Of a stretch of 64,000 nt of DNA, positions 36,436 to 45,475 are shown piece after piece. The notes beneath the pieces are model-generated. The model searched no databases. It saw nothing but the letters and a program-made list of their open reading frames with translations, and was not told the DNA's origin. The stretch lies in contig NZ_BSTF01000016.1 in NCBI RefSeq assembly GCF_030269365.1, positions 1 through 64,000 of the forward strand. Direction: 5' to 3'. Within the stretch, counting starts at the first letter, position 1. Each line of letters starts with the position of its first letter. Origin of the DNA: Lentzea sp. NBRC 102530. Lineage in GTDB: Bacteria > Actinomycetota > Actinomycetes > Mycobacteriales > Pseudonocardiaceae. The position numbers and the translations under genes were made by a program.

Positions 36436-36480
36436 CGTGCGGGTGACTGTGATCAGGCCGTGATCACGGTCACCCGCACG
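36436..36480 (+). terminator. Terminator after the lipoprotein gene
   Basis: CGTGCGGGTGACTGTGATCA (36436-36455) pairs with TGATCACGGTCACCCGCACG (36461-36480), with one mismatch near the middle and a 5-base loop. It starts 5 bases after the stop, and CCGTTTCCT follows. Confidence 0.85.
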
Positions 36481-36649
36481 ACCGTTTCCTCCAGATGAAT
36501 TATCGCGCGAGGGCCGTTTAGCCGCGCAGTCCAAAGTTGTTGATTCTCGAACCAGCGTTTTGTCGTCCGAACGGCGGTATGAGAACAGCGCGTTTTACTC
36601 CAAGATCCACCAGGTTTGCTGCTATTAAACGGGGCGGGGAGTGTTGACG

Positions 36650-39418
36650 GTGCGCGGTCGTGAGGACCAGCGAGGCATCGACCGGTTTCGCCTACGCAAC
36701 TGGCGGCTGCGGAGCAAGCTCGCAGTGGTGTTGCTAGTTCCGGCCCTGAGCACCGCGACTCTCGCGGGCCTGAGGCTGAACACCCAGCTCGACGACGTCG
36801 AACTCTTCGGCAAAGTCCAGCGCGAGCTCGCCGTGAGCCACCAGGCCGCGAAGGTGGAGAACGCTCTACAGGTCGAACGTGACTGGGCAGTGCAGTGTGT
36901 GGCCGCAGGCAGGCAGAACGCGTGCCCCGAGCACGCCGCCCGGACGGGCCTCACCGATGTTGAACTCGGCAAGTACCGAGACTCGGGCGCGACGGCTTCG
37001 GCCTTGAGCGCGCCCCTGCAGGACACGTTCACGAAGTCGCTGCAGTCCCTCGACGGGCTGGCGAGCTTGCGCGTGACGTTGCTGACCACGAAGTACCCCG
37101 ACGTCGCGGTGATCAGTGCGTACAACCAGATCATCGCTTCGCTGACCACGGTGCACCGCGCCGCGATCTCCTCGCTCAGCGAGCCGGAGATCGTTCCGCT
37201 GGTGTCCGCGGCGCAGGCCCTCTACAGCGCGCAGGAGCAGCTGGGCCAGCAGAACTCGATCCTGACGTCCACCGCGCTGCGCCGGAGCTTCGCTCCCGGT
37301 TCGGCCGACGAACTGCGTGCCGCGCAGTCCCGTCTGGACGCCGCTTTCGGCGAGTTCAACGACGCGGCGTCGGCGGAGAACCGGCAGAGGTTCCAGGACA
37401 TCGTGTCCGGTTCGTCCGTGGACGGACGCAACCGGCTGGTGCGGCTCGCGCTCGCGCAGGACTTCGAGCGCGAGGCGATCACCATCACCGACGCCGAGGT
37501 CCTGAAGATCGGCCAGGACACCGCGAACCTGGTTCGCGAGGTCGCGGCCGACCTGGAGAACCAGGCCGACGCGACGACCACGCGGTTGCAGTCGACCGCG
37601 CGTTCGGACGCGTGGCGGGACGCGGCACTGGTCGCGATCTCGCTGCTGATCGCCTTCGGTCTCATGGCGATGGTCGCGCAGTCCATGCTCAGGCCGCTGC
37701 GCGTGCTGCGCCGCAGCGCGCTCGACGTGGCTCGCAACCAGCTGCCCGAGGCCATCAAGCGAATCCGTTCGCACCGCGAGCCGGAGCGTGCCGCCGAAGA
37801 GGCGATCGTCCCGGTGCCGATCAACACGACCGAAGAGGTCGGGCAGGTCGCGCGGGCGTTCGACCTCGTGCAACGCGAAGCGGTCCGCCTCGCCGTCGAG
37901 CAGGTGGCACTGCGCGCGAACGTCAACGACATGTTCATCAACCTGTCGCGGCGCTCGCAGGCGTTGGTGGAACGCCAGATCAGCGTGATCGACCGGCTGG
38001 AGCAGGACGAGCAGGACCCCGACCACCTCGCGTCGCTGTTCGAGCTCGACCACCTCGCGACGCAGATGCGCCGCAACAGCGAGAACCTGCTGGTGCTCTC
38101 GGGCACCACGGTCAACCGCCGCGTCACCCGCCCGGTCGCCATCGCCGAGGTCCTCGGCGCCGCGGTGTCCGAGGTCGAGAAGTACGCGCGCGTGCAGATC
38201 GCGCCGACGCCGGAGCTCATGGTGCAGGGCCGCGTGGTCAACGACCTCGCGCACCTCGTCGCCGAGCTGCTGGACAACGCGACCGCGTTCTCCAAGCCCA
38301 GCACCAAGGTGACGGTGCGGACGATAGAGACCCGCAAGGGCGAAGTCGCGATCCGCATCCACGACCGCGGTGTCGGCATGCAGGAGCACGAGGTCGTCGA
38401 GTTCAACGCGAAGCTCGCCGAGCCGCCGGAGGTCGACGTCTCGGTGGCCCGCGAGATGGGCCTGTACGTGGTCGGCCAGCTCGCGAAGCGCCACGAGATC
38501 CGCGTGACGCTGGCGAACAACGACGACATAGAGGGTGGCGTCACCGCGCAGGTGATCCTGCCGATCTCGTTGCTGCACAAGGGGCCCGCACCGGCACTGC
38601 CGTTGCCGGCCGCCCCGCAGCAGGCCGCGATCGAGTCCACCAGCGCGGGCGAGGCGCTGTCCGGCGTTCCGAAGTGGACTCCGGAGCAGCCGGCGCTCAT
38701 GCCGTCGCCCGCCGCCGCCGACGAGAACTCCGGCCGGCACCGCATCGAGCAGACGTCCGCGGACGGCCTGTTCACCGCGCGGATCGAGGCGAACGAGGAG
38801 GCGGCGGAGGAGGGCTACTCCTACGAGCCTCCCGTGCAGCGCCCCGCCGACCCGGCCACGGAGATCTTCCCGGCCATCGTGGACGAGCCGGAGATCTCGC
38901 ACGACGACCTGTCGAGGTGGTTCCAGACCCCCTCGGCGCCGGAACCGTCCACGAGGGACGTACCGTCGGCGGAGCCGGTGCGTGCAGCCCACGACGAGGA
39001 CGACGCGGAACCCGCCACCGTGAACGGCCTGCCCAAGCGGCAGCGTTCGGCGGAGACCGCGAAGATCGAGGCACCAACGGCGGTGCCGCGTGCGGTCGCC
39101 GACTTCGCGTCCGACTGGGGAGCCGCGGACGAAGGCTGGAAGGCCGCGGGCGCGCTCGACAAGAACGCACCCGCCCAGACGACGGAGAACGGTCTGCCCA
39201 AGCGCGTCCCCCAGGCGCGGCTGGTCCCCGGATCGTTGCCGAAGCCGTCGTCCCCGGCACCGCAGCTCGCCACCGCCGCCGCAGTCCCCGGCCGTTCGGC
39301 CGACCGGCTGCGCGCACGGTTCGCCACGTATCAGAAGGGCGTCCAGATGGGCCGTGAGTCGCTCTTCGACTCCGCCGTCGGAGGCATCCCCGTGATCGCA
39401 GAAAGGGAACGCCAGTGA
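36650..39418 (+). CDS. Conservon sensor histidine kinase with NIT domain (CvnA type)
   Basis: The 922-residue kinase has a membrane helix near residues 22-40 and an extracellular nitrate/nitrite-sensing-type domain to about 320. A second helix ([20 protein letters not shown]) and a HAMP-like region follow. The dimerisation/His region contains [18 protein letters not shown]. The ATPase domain has [12 protein letters not shown] (N box) and HDRGVGMQ, then [13 protein letters not shown] long disordered tail carries two GLPKR motifs, usual in conservon kinases. It heads a three-gene operon. GTG 36650 has GGGGAG 8 bases upstream; GTG 36641 is the alternative. Confidence 0.9.
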   Translation: MRGREDQRGIDRFRLRNWRLRSKLAVVLLVPALSTATLAGLRLNTQLDDVELFGKVQRELAVSHQAAKVENALQVERDWAVQCVAAGRQNACPEHAARTGLTDVELGKYRDSGATASALSAPLQDTFTKSLQSLDGLASLRVTLLTTKYPDVAVISAYNQIIASLTTVHRAAISSLSEPEIVPLVSAAQALYSAQEQLGQQNSILTSTALRRSFAPGSADELRAAQSRLDAAFGEFNDAASAENRQRFQDIVSGSSVDGRNRLVRLALAQDFEREAITITDAEVLKIGQDTANLVREVAADLENQADATTTRLQSTARSDAWRDAALVAISLLIAFGLMAMVAQSMLRPLRVLRRSALDVARNQLPEAIKRIRSHREPERAAEEAIVPVPINTTEEVGQVARAFDLVQREAVRLAVEQVALRANVNDMFINLSRRSQALVERQISVIDRLEQDEQDPDHLASLFELDHLATQMRRNSENLLVLSGTTVNRRVTRPVAIAEVLGAAVSEVEKYARVQIAPTPELMVQGRVVNDLAHLVAELLDNATAFSKPSTKVTVRTIETRKGEVAIRIHDRGVGMQEHEVVEFNAKLAEPPEVDVSVAREMGLYVVGQLAKRHEIRVTLANNDDIEGGVTAQVILPISLLHKGPAPALPLPAAPQQAAIESTSAGEALSGVPKWTPEQPALMPSPAAADENSGRHRIEQTSADGLFTARIEANEEAAEEGYSYEPPVQRPADPATEIFPAIVDEPEISHDDLSRWFQTPSAPEPSTRDVPSAEPVRAAHDEDDAEPATVNGLPKRQRSAETAKIEAPTAVPRAVADFASDWGAADEGWKAAGALDKNAPAQTTENGLPKRVPQARLVPGSLPKPSSPAPQLATAAAVPGRSADRLRARFATYQKGVQMGRESLFDSAVGGIPVIAERERQ

Positions 39419-39837
39419 CCACCGCGACTGAGGAACTGGACAACTTCAGCTGGCTGGTCGAGGACTTCGTCAGCAGGGTGGCCGGTGTCGCGCACGCGAT
39501 CGTCGTCTCCGCCGACGGCCTGTTGCTCGCAACGTCGGAACGGCTGCCGCACGACCGGGCGGAGCAGCTCGCCGCCGTCTCGTCCGGTCTGGTCTCGCTG
39601 AACCTCGGTGCCGCCCGCTGCTTCGAGGCGGGTGAGGTCAAGCAGACCGTCGTCGAGATGGAACGCGGCTACCTGTTCCTGATGTCCATCAGCGACGGGT
39701 CGTGCCTCGCCGTCCTCGCCGCGCCCAACTGCGACATCGGGCTCATCGGTTACGCGATGACCCGCCTGGTGGAGAGGGTCGGCCTCCAGCTCACGCCGGA
39801 GATCCGCGCCCAGCTGCACGTTTCCATGCGAGCCTGA
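39415..39837 (+). CDS. Roadblock/LC7 domain protein (CvnB type)
   Basis: The 140-residue roadblock protein has a core [20 protein letters not shown] with the conserved [12 protein letters not shown] helix. In conservons this protein interacts with the Ras-like GTPase and influences its nucleotide state. GTG start overlaps the kinase stop. Normally a DUF742 gene (CvnC) follows; here only 22 bases separate it from the GTPase. Confidence 0.94.
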   Translation: MTTATEELDNFSWLVEDFVSRVAGVAHAIVVSADGLLLATSERLPHDRAEQLAAVSSGLVSLNLGAARCFEAGEVKQTVVEMERGYLFLMSISDGSCLAVLAAPNCDIGLIGYAMTRLVERVGLQLTPEIRAQLHVSMRA

Positions 39838-39859
39838 GTTCGAGTAGAGAGAAGTTCCC

Positions 39860-40456
39860 ATGAGCAACGGTGCTCCGGGTCGTCCGGGGTCACCTGGGGC
39901 CGACCTGAACGTGGTGTCGTCGAAGATCGTCGTCGCGGGTGGGTTCGGTGTCGGCAAGACGACGTTCGTCGGGTCGGTCTCCGAGATCACCCCGCTGACG
40001 ACCGAGGCCGTGATGACCCAGGCATCGGTCGGCGTCGACGACCTGTCGCACGTGCCGGACAAGGTGACCACCACGGTGGCCATGGACTTCGGCCGCGTGT
40101 CGCTGGACAAGGACCTGATCCTGTACCTGTTCGGCACGCCCGGTCAGCACCGGTTCTGGTTCATGTGGGACGACCTGGTCCGCGGCGCGATCGGCGCCGT
40201 GGTCATGGTCGACACCCGCCGCATCGACGAGGCGTTCGCGCCCATCGACTTCTTCGAGGACCGCGATCTGCCGTACGTGATCGCGGTGAACTGCTTCGAC
40301 GGCCTGATGCACCACCGGGCCGAGGAGATCAGGGACGCCCTGACCATCTCCGCGTCGGTGCCGATCATCCCGTGCGACGCGCGGAACCGGCAGTCGACCA
40401 AGCAGATCCTCATCGCGTTGGTGGAACACGCGCTGCGCCAGCCGTCGTTCGCATAA
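39860..40456 (+). CDS. Ras-like GTPase of a conservon (CvnD type)
   Basis: The 198-residue small GTPase has the G1 loop VVAGGFGVGKTTFVGSVSEI, the G3 motif YLFGTPGQHRF with the TPGQ form typical of this family, and the G4-like motif AVNCFDG. It is the output switch of the conservon membrane complex. ATG is preceded by AGAGAGAAG. The terminator follows 23 bases after the stop. All nucleotide-binding motifs are intact. Confidence 0.95.
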   Translation: MSNGAPGRPGSPGADLNVVSSKIVVAGGFGVGKTTFVGSVSEITPLTTEAVMTQASVGVDDLSHVPDKVTTTVAMDFGRVSLDKDLILYLFGTPGQHRFWFMWDDLVRGAIGAVVMVDTRRIDEAFAPIDFFEDRDLPYVIAVNCFDGLMHHRAEEIRDALTISASVPIIPCDARNRQSTKQILIALVEHALRQPSFA

Positions 40457-40479
40457 GACCGCACTCCCGCGGAAAGAAG

Positions 40480-40509
40480 GGCCGGTGTCCAGGAGACACC
40501 GGCCTTTTT
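40480..40509. terminator. Intrinsic terminator after the conservon
   Basis: GGCCGGTGTC (40480-40489) pairs with GACACCGGCC (40495-40504), followed by TTTTT. This is the clearest rho-independent signal in the window. The opposite strand also has a pyrimidine tail (CCTTCTTTCC), so it can serve the convergent gene too. Confidence 0.95.
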
Positions 40510-40769
40510 CACGCCTGTGCGAGCAACTCGTCCAGCTGGGCCCGCAGCTTCTCGCGTTCGCCGGGCAGGAGCCGGCGGAACTGGGTCTCCAGCACGGCTC
40601 GTGCGCCGACCTCGGTCGTGCCGAGCAGGTCCCGCACCGCGGTGAGGGCCTCGTCCTCGGTCGCGGAGCGGGCGATGGCGGTGCCGACCTCCGCGTGGGA
40701 GTCCACCGCACGGCACAGCGCGGTGAGGACGTGAATCCGCTGTTGCACATAATCCGGCGGGTGGGACAT
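40509..40769 (-). CDS. Short GyrA/ParC-fragment protein
   Basis: The 86-residue protein resembles the coiled-coil and C-gate part of GyrA: YVQQRIHVLTALCRAVDSHA, then ALTAVRDLLG, then ARAVLETQFRRLLPGEREKL. In full GyrA this region links the breakage-reunion core; the catalytic Tyr domain and DNA-wrapping domain are absent. It may be a free-standing modulator of gyrase or an unrelated protein using this helical hairpin. No ribosome site is seen; ATG 40832 would add 21 residues. The stop lies against the conservon terminator. Confidence 0.7.
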   Translation of the reverse strand: MSHPPDYVQQRIHVLTALCRAVDSHAEVGTAIARSATEDEALTAVRDLLGTTEVGARAVLETQFRRLLPGEREKLRAQLDELLAQA

Positions 40770-41081
40770 CGTGTGACCGTACGGCAGATCGTCCCATTCG
40801 GCCCGTCGGAGGGGTTGCGCCGACCGGTCCATCACGACCAGTCGCGTGTGAACAGTTATTCGCCCGTTCGGCGGCGCCTGTTCGAGGTGGGCAGCGGCCG
40901 GAAAACCCGGTGGTAGGGCGCGTTTTCCCTTGCCACGCGCGGCTTCGGGGCGTTCCGGCGCGACCTCACCTACGAACGCTCTTGACCGTGTCAGCCGGGC
41001 TTCACACTTGACTCTTCTTGTGCGCCAACACCTCGGCGATACAGTCGGAGTGCAATTACCCTGCATTGCGAGGAGATTCCT
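40770..41081. other. Intergenic stretch with no confident gene
   Basis: I see no convincing coding region. The left part may hold the extended start of the GyrA-like gene (to 40832). The right end holds the snapalysin leader: a TTGACT at 41008, GATACA at 41038 (spacing too long for a standard promoter) and a GCAAT/ATTGC pair near 41052-41069. Confidence 0.5.
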
Positions 41082-41600
41082 GTGTCCCTGCGCAAAACAT
41101 TCGCCGTGGCGGCCAGTGTCGTCGGCCTCTCGGTCGGCCTCATCGGCACCGCGGAGGCCGCGCCCCGGATCGTCACCTACAACTCGAGCAACACCGGCGA
41201 GTTCCAGGCGGCCATCGACAAGGGTGCGCAGATCTGGAACGCCAGCGTGGTGAACGTGCAGTTCCGCAAGGTGACCGGCGCCGCGAACGTGACCGTGAGC
41301 GTCGACAACCAGTGGCCCCGTGCCTACGTGACGAGCCTCGGGCGCGGCCGCTGGGTCATGGGTCGCCAGGCCGTGAACGAGGGCCACGACACGGTCCGCA
41401 TCTCGTCCCACGAGTTCGGCCACCTGCTCGGTCTGCCCGACCGCAGGACGGGGCTGTGCACCGACCTGATGTCCGGTGCGAGCGCCGGCACGTCGTGCAA
41501 GAACCCGAACCCGAACGCGCGGGAGAAGGCCGAGGTCGAGGCGAACTTCCGGACTGGCGCCGTGACGGTCAAGGCCGAGACGTTCGAGGACGCCGCCTAA
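41082..41600 (+). CDS. Snapalysin-family secreted metalloprotease (M7)
   Basis: The 172-residue secreted protease has a signal peptide (MSLRKTFAVAASVVGLSVG, cleavage after AEA near residue 26). The zinc site is SSHEFGHLLGLPDRRTG (HExxHxxGxxD, near residue 109), followed by the family segment LCTDLMSGASAGTSCKNPNP with paired cysteines. Snapalysins are small neutral proteases of Streptomyces and relatives. No LysR activator gene is adjacent, unlike the Streptomyces snpA locus. GTG 41082 has AGGAG 6 bases upstream. It probably acts in extracellular protein degradation. Confidence 0.95.
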   Translation: MSLRKTFAVAASVVGLSVGLIGTAEAAPRIVTYNSSNTGEFQAAIDKGAQIWNASVVNVQFRKVTGAANVTVSVDNQWPRAYVTSLGRGRWVMGRQAVNEGHDTVRISSHEFGHLLGLPDRRTGLCTDLMSGASAGTSCKNPNPNAREKAEVEANFRTGAVTVKAETFEDAA

Positions 41601-41617
41601 GTGCCTGAAGCGCGTGG

Positions 41618-41649
41618 GCGGTCGTGGTCTTCCTGACGGCCACGGCCGC
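41618..41649. terminator. Hairpin between convergent snapalysin and GGDEF genes
   Basis: GCGGTCGTGG (41618-41627) pairs with CCACGGCCGC (41640-41649) with one G-U pair and a 12-base loop. It lies exactly between the two convergent stops and can terminate either strand. Confidence 0.6.
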
Positions 41650-43482
41650 TCACCGCGTCACCACCAGGTCCGCGCCCAGGGCGCGCAGTTCGTCCGGGTC
41701 GCCCGGCCCGCCGATCACGTGCACCCCGGCCGAGCGCACCAGCGGTACCAGCAGGGCGAGTCCCTGCCGGGCCAGCCGTTCCGCCGGCGGACGGGCCAGC
41801 CGGACGCCCCAGATCGGATAACGATCCACAGTGGACAGCCCGGCGAACCCTCCGCCGAACTCGTGCAGCAGTACGTGCACGCCCATGTCGTGCAGCACCT
41901 CGAGGTTCTCCTCGCCGTCCGGCAGTGCCCGCACGTCCAGCGCCAGGAACAGCGACGAGGCCGGCAACGCGCAGGCCCGCAACGTCGACCGCACGTGCGC
42001 GGCGAGGTCCTGGTCACGCGACTGGTCGCGGGACAGCCTGATCAGCACCGGCTCGCCGCGCGAGCACGCGTCCTGCAGCACCATCCGGCCGACGCGACCG
42101 GCGAGGCCCAGCGCGTCCGCGTAGTCCGCCACCTCGTCGTGGCCGGACACGCCCCAGTGCAGTGAGGCCTCCACGAAGGCCAGGTCTCCCGAGGCCCACG
42201 ACACCGGCGCGTACTCCACGGAGATCTCGCCGTTCTCGAAGGCGCCGGGCATCGCGGCGATCCGCGCGTACCTCTCCCGGCCGGCGACGTCGGCCTCGTG
42301 GTCGTAGAGAGCCCACTGCCGCTTGCCGCCGGCCTCGGCTCTGCGCAACGTCGAGTGCGCGCGCCGCAGCACCGCCGTCGGGTCGACGCCGGAGCCGGAC
42401 GTGTGCACGAACCCGATCGACGTCGACACCGCGACACCGGCGCCCTGCAGGTACACCGGCTCGGAGAGTTCCTCGTCGATCGTCGCCGCCAGCGCCGCGA
42501 CGTCGGGGGAGCCGTGGATGAGCACCACGAACTCGTCGCCGCCGACCCGTGCGACGACCGCGTCCGGCAGCACGACCCGCAGCCGGCGCGCCACCTCGAC
42601 CAGCACGGCGTCACCCGCGACGTAGCCGAGGCCGTCGTTGACGATCGTGAGGCTGTCGACGTCCAGGTACGCGAGCGTGTGCGGTTCGCCGGTGGCGAGC
42701 GCGGACTCCAGCTTGTCGGTGAACGACGCCCGGTTCGGCAACCCGGTCAGCAGGTCGGTCAGCGACTGGTGCCGCAGCCACTCCTGGAGCATCCGCTGCT
42801 CGGTGACGTCCTCGATCAGCGCGACGTGGAACTTCGGCAGCCCGTCCGACCCGCGCAGCACGGACAGCACGACGTTGGCCCACACCGTGTCGCCGTTCTC
42901 CCGCGCGAGCTCCCACTCCCGCCGGTCGGTGTCCACAGAGGACTCCAGCATGCGCCGGCAGGCCGCCGCGAGCGCGGCCGCGTCGAGTTCGGCGAACAGT
43001 TCCTTGGGCATCTCCTCGTGACCGAGGATGGCCGCCAGCGCCTCGTTCGCCTCGACGACCGCGCCGTGCAGGTCGAAGATCGCGATGCCGACCGCCGTCG
43101 TAGCGAAGACCTGGGCGAACCGGGCCTCGCTGTCGTGCAGGTCGCGCTGCGCGTCCTCGACGGCCTTGAGCAGCGAGTCCCTGACCTTCTCCTGCTCGGC
43201 GAACAACTGGTCGCGCGTCGCCCGCACGTACCCGGACGCGAGCGCGCCGAGCACCTCGGGCCCGAACTCCGGACCGAGCACCTCGAGCGTGCGGCGCAAC
43301 GAGTCGGGGCCGGTGAAACGCTTGCGCACCAACCATTCCCCGATGGCCACCGCCGCCTGCCCGGCACGCAGTCGGGCGGCGTGTTCGTCGAGGTGCTGCG
43401 TCAGCTTCCGCCGCGACATCGGCGAGTACGCGCTCTCGATCAGAACAGCCGCCCAGCGCTGTGCGAGGGGCGAAGAGGCCAT
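41650..43482 (-). CDS. PAS-GGDEF protein with degenerate EAL domain
   Basis: The 610-residue protein has a conserved helical N-terminus (residues 1-110), a PAS domain (about 135-255; AVGIAIFDLHGAVVEANEAL), a diguanylate cyclase domain with intact ARVGGDEFVVL near residue 314 and a C-terminal EAL-like domain. The cyclase lacks the RxxD inhibitory site (VLPD in its place). The EAL domain is decayed: VEASLHW replaces EAL, HEFG replaces DDFG, and Lys of the KID motif is Arg. It should make c-di-GMP but not cleave it. No membrane helix is seen. ATG overlaps the stop of the upstream methyltransferase gene. Confidence 0.92.
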   Translation of the reverse strand: MASSPLAQRWAAVLIESAYSPMSRRKLTQHLDEHAARLRAGQAAVAIGEWLVRKRFTGPDSLRRTLEVLGPEFGPEVLGALASGYVRATRDQLFAEQEKVRDSLLKAVEDAQRDLHDSEARFAQVFATTAVGIAIFDLHGAVVEANEALAAILGHEEMPKELFAELDAAALAAACRRMLESSVDTDRREWELARENGDTVWANVVLSVLRGSDGLPKFHVALIEDVTEQRMLQEWLRHQSLTDLLTGLPNRASFTDKLESALATGEPHTLAYLDVDSLTIVNDGLGYVAGDAVLVEVARRLRVVLPDAVVARVGGDEFVVLIHGSPDVAALAATIDEELSEPVYLQGAGVAVSTSIGFVHTSGSGVDPTAVLRRAHSTLRRAEAGGKRQWALYDHEADVAGRERYARIAAMPGAFENGEISVEYAPVSWASGDLAFVEASLHWGVSGHDEVADYADALGLAGRVGRMVLQDACSRGEPVLIRLSRDQSRDQDLAAHVRSTLRACALPASSLFLALDVRALPDGEENLEVLHDMGVHVLLHEFGGGFAGLSTVDRYPIWGVRLARPPAERLARQGLALLVPLVRSAGVHVIGGPGDPDELRALGADLVVTR

Positions 43483-44282
43483 CAGGGCTTGCGACCCACC
43501 GCGGCGTAGAGGTTCGCCTTCGACGGCTCGTCGCCGACGTCCTCGGGGGACTCGGGCCGCCACTCGGGCGTGAAGACGATGCCGGGCTCCACGATCTCGG
43601 TGCCCGCCAACATGTTCGCGACCTGCTCCTTGGTGCGCGGGGTGATCGGCTCCGCGGTCTTGGCGAAGATCTCCGCGCCGGCCGCCATGGCCGCCGGCAT
43701 GCTGTCCGCGGTGAAGTGCGACAGCGCCAGGTACGAGCCGGAGGGGAGCGATTCCACGTAACGGGACAACACGCCCCAGGGGTCGTCCGAGTCGGGGATG
43801 AACTGCAGGACGCCGACGACGAGCAGCCCGATCGGCTGAGTGAAGTCGAGGTGTTCCCTTGCTTGCGCAACGACTTTCTCCGGCTCGCGCAGGTCGGCGA
43901 GCAACGCCGTCACGTTCGGCTCCTCGGAGAGCATCAGCTCCGCGTGCGTGATCGCGACCGGTTCGAAGTCGACGTAGACGACCTTCGAGTCCGGGGCGAC
44001 CTCGTGCGCCACCTCGTGCACGTTGCCGACCGTCGGGATGCCCGACCCGAGGTCGAGGAACTGCCGGACGCCGAGCCCGGCCAGTTCCAGAACGGCCCGG
44101 CGCAGATAAGAACGGTTGAGCCGCGCCATCGCCCGCACGGGCAGGACCTTGATCAGAGCTTCCGCCGTCGCCCGATCCGCCTCGAAGTTGTGCCCGCCGC
44201 CGAGCAGGTAGTCGTAGATCCGGGCGGAACTCGGGACGTCGACGTTGACACCTTCCGGAACCCAGCTGACTCGACCGACCAC
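43482..44282 (-). CDS. DUF574 SAM-dependent methyltransferase
   Basis: The 266-residue methyltransferase of the actinomycete DUF574/Methyltransf_19 family has the N-terminal signature SSARIYDYLLGGGHNFEADR and the SAM motif QFLDLGSGIPTVGNVHEVA. Motif II is VVYVDFEPVAITHAE. The family is much expanded in Streptomyces and relatives, with unknown substrates. GTG 44282 has GAGAGG about 9 bases upstream. The ATGA overlap with the GGDEF gene suggests co-translation, an unexpected pairing with c-di-GMP metabolism. Confidence 0.92.
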   Translation of the reverse strand: MVGRVSWVPEGVNVDVPSSARIYDYLLGGGHNFEADRATAEALIKVLPVRAMARLNRSYLRRAVLELAGLGVRQFLDLGSGIPTVGNVHEVAHEVAPDSKVVYVDFEPVAITHAELMLSEEPNVTALLADLREPEKVVAQAREHLDFTQPIGLLVVGVLQFIPDSDDPWGVLSRYVESLPSGSYLALSHFTADSMPAAMAAGAEIFAKTAEPITPRTKEQVANMLAGTEIVEPGIVFTPEWRPESPEDVGDEPSKANLYAAVGRKP

Positions 44283-44343
44283 AGCAGCACACCTCTCACG
44301 ATGCGAATTCTGAGCGTCGACAACCCTACTGGCGGCAGGTGTG

Positions 44344-44365
44344 GGCCGAATGAGGGAATTCGGCC
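44344..44365 (-). terminator. Hairpin downstream of the sigma-linked small gene
   Basis: GGCCGAAT (44344-44351) and ATTCGGCC (44358-44365) form a perfect 8-base stem with a 6-base loop, 18 bases after the small gene's stop on the minus strand. No U tract follows, so it is a weak terminator candidate. Confidence 0.4.
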
Positions 44366-44382
44366 TTCACACGAATGGTGAG

Positions 44383-44826
44383 TCAGAGGATGAACCAATC
44401 GGTGCAGCCACTTGCGAACCGGAACCTCACCGGCCCTCGTGGCGCGACCCCCATCACGAACGACCCCAGTTCGTCCACCTCGGCCGTCTCGTGGTCGCCG
44501 TTCGGCGTCACGAGCGTGATCGGCCCGGAGGCGGGCACCAGCTGACCGGTCACCCCGGCCGCGGACACCTCGACCTGCAACATCACGCCGTCCGCGTCGA
44601 ACACCAGCTGCCGCGCCGTGGCCGTGGAGCGCGCACGGGCGAACAACGTGTCGTCGAGAACGGAGTCGTACGACGTGATGAGCAGCAGCTCCTCGTCGAT
44701 GGTCCGCCAGGTGAAGGCGGCCTTGGCAGCCTCCACGAACTCCGGCGGGACCTCCTCGGAAGGTGTGCTCAACGCGTCGCGCAAGGCGTCGAGCAGTACT
44801 TCGTCACTGTCCCAGTCGTGCCGCAC
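44383..44826 (-). CDS. Small protein overlapping a sigma factor gene
   Basis: The 147-residue protein is not assigned to a known family. It starts MRHDWDSDEVLLDALRDALS, has a helical N-terminal third (FVEAAKAAFTWRTIDEEL) and a beta-rich C-terminal half (LVFDADGVMLQVEVSAAGVT, VRFRFASGCTDWF). The GTG start at 44826 was chosen because AGGAGG lies 8 bases upstream and within the sigma gene, giving a 23-base overlap. The coupling suggests a regulator of that sigma factor, for example an inhibitor. No membrane helix or zinc anti-sigma motif is seen. Confidence 0.8.
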   Translation of the reverse strand: MRHDWDSDEVLLDALRDALSTPSEEVPPEFVEAAKAAFTWRTIDEELLLITSYDSVLDDTLFARARSTATARQLVFDADGVMLQVEVSAAGVTGQLVPASGPITLVTPNGDHETAEVDELGSFVMGVAPRGPVRFRFASGCTDWFIL

Positions 44827-45421
44827 CCAGCACACCTCCTCTCTTGGCCGGAGACCCCAGGAACGCCGAGAGCGCCGTGGTCTTCCGCAGTTTCTCCAGG
44901 CAACGTATCCGCGTCGGGCCGATGCTGCCGACCGGCATCGCGAGCTCTTCGCTCACGACCTGGTAGCTCGGCGGCGGATCGGTCATCAGCTTCGTCAGCA
45001 ACCGCTTGCACTGGTCCGTGAGCTCGGCGAACCCGTCGCGCAACGCCTGCCGCCGTTCCACCGCCAGCAGGTCCGCCTCCACGTCCGCGTCCACCTGTTC
45101 CGACTCCAGCGCGTCCGATTCGGACAGCGGGTCGTACAGGTGCGTTCGCTGCTGCACGCGCAGCACGCGCAGGCACTCGTTGCGGGTGGTCGTCATGATC
45201 CAGCCGGGCAGCGCCTCCGGCTCGCGGAGCCGTCCGATCTGCTCCACGAGCCGCAGCCACAGCGTCTGGTTCACGTCGGCCGCATCCGAAGGGCGCAGCC
45301 GGTGCTTGTAGATCACCGACACCACCAGCGGCGTGTAACGGTCCACGATCTCGTTCCACGCCGACTGGTCGCCCTCGGCCGCCGCGCTCACGAGCGCGGC
45401 GATCGGGGATGCAGAGGTCAC
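44804..45421 (-). CDS. ECF-like sigma factor of the CHAT/S8 locus
   Basis: The 205-residue sigma factor has region 2 (YTPLVVSVIYKHRLRPSDAA, ADVNQTLWLRL, LPGWIMTTTRNECLRVLR) and region 4 (LTKLMTDPPPSYQVVSEELA, then MPVGSIGPTRIRCLEKLR). Region 3 is absent, as in ECF sigmas. GTG 45421 has AAGGAG 6 bases upstream. It is followed by an overlapping small gene and preceded by an S8 protease gene on the same strand. Confidence 0.93.
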   Translation of the reverse strand: MTSASPIAALVSAAAEGDQSAWNEIVDRYTPLVVSVIYKHRLRPSDAADVNQTLWLRLVEQIGRLREPEALPGWIMTTTRNECLRVLRVQQRTHLYDPLSESDALESEQVDADVEADLLAVERRQALRDGFAELTDQCKRLLTKLMTDPPPSYQVVSEELAMPVGSIGPTRIRCLEKLRKTTALSAFLGSPAKRGGVLGAARLGQ

Positions 45422-45475
45422 GTCGACTCCTTGCGGTCACAACTGGCGGAGGCCGAGGTTGCCTCGCAGATACAA

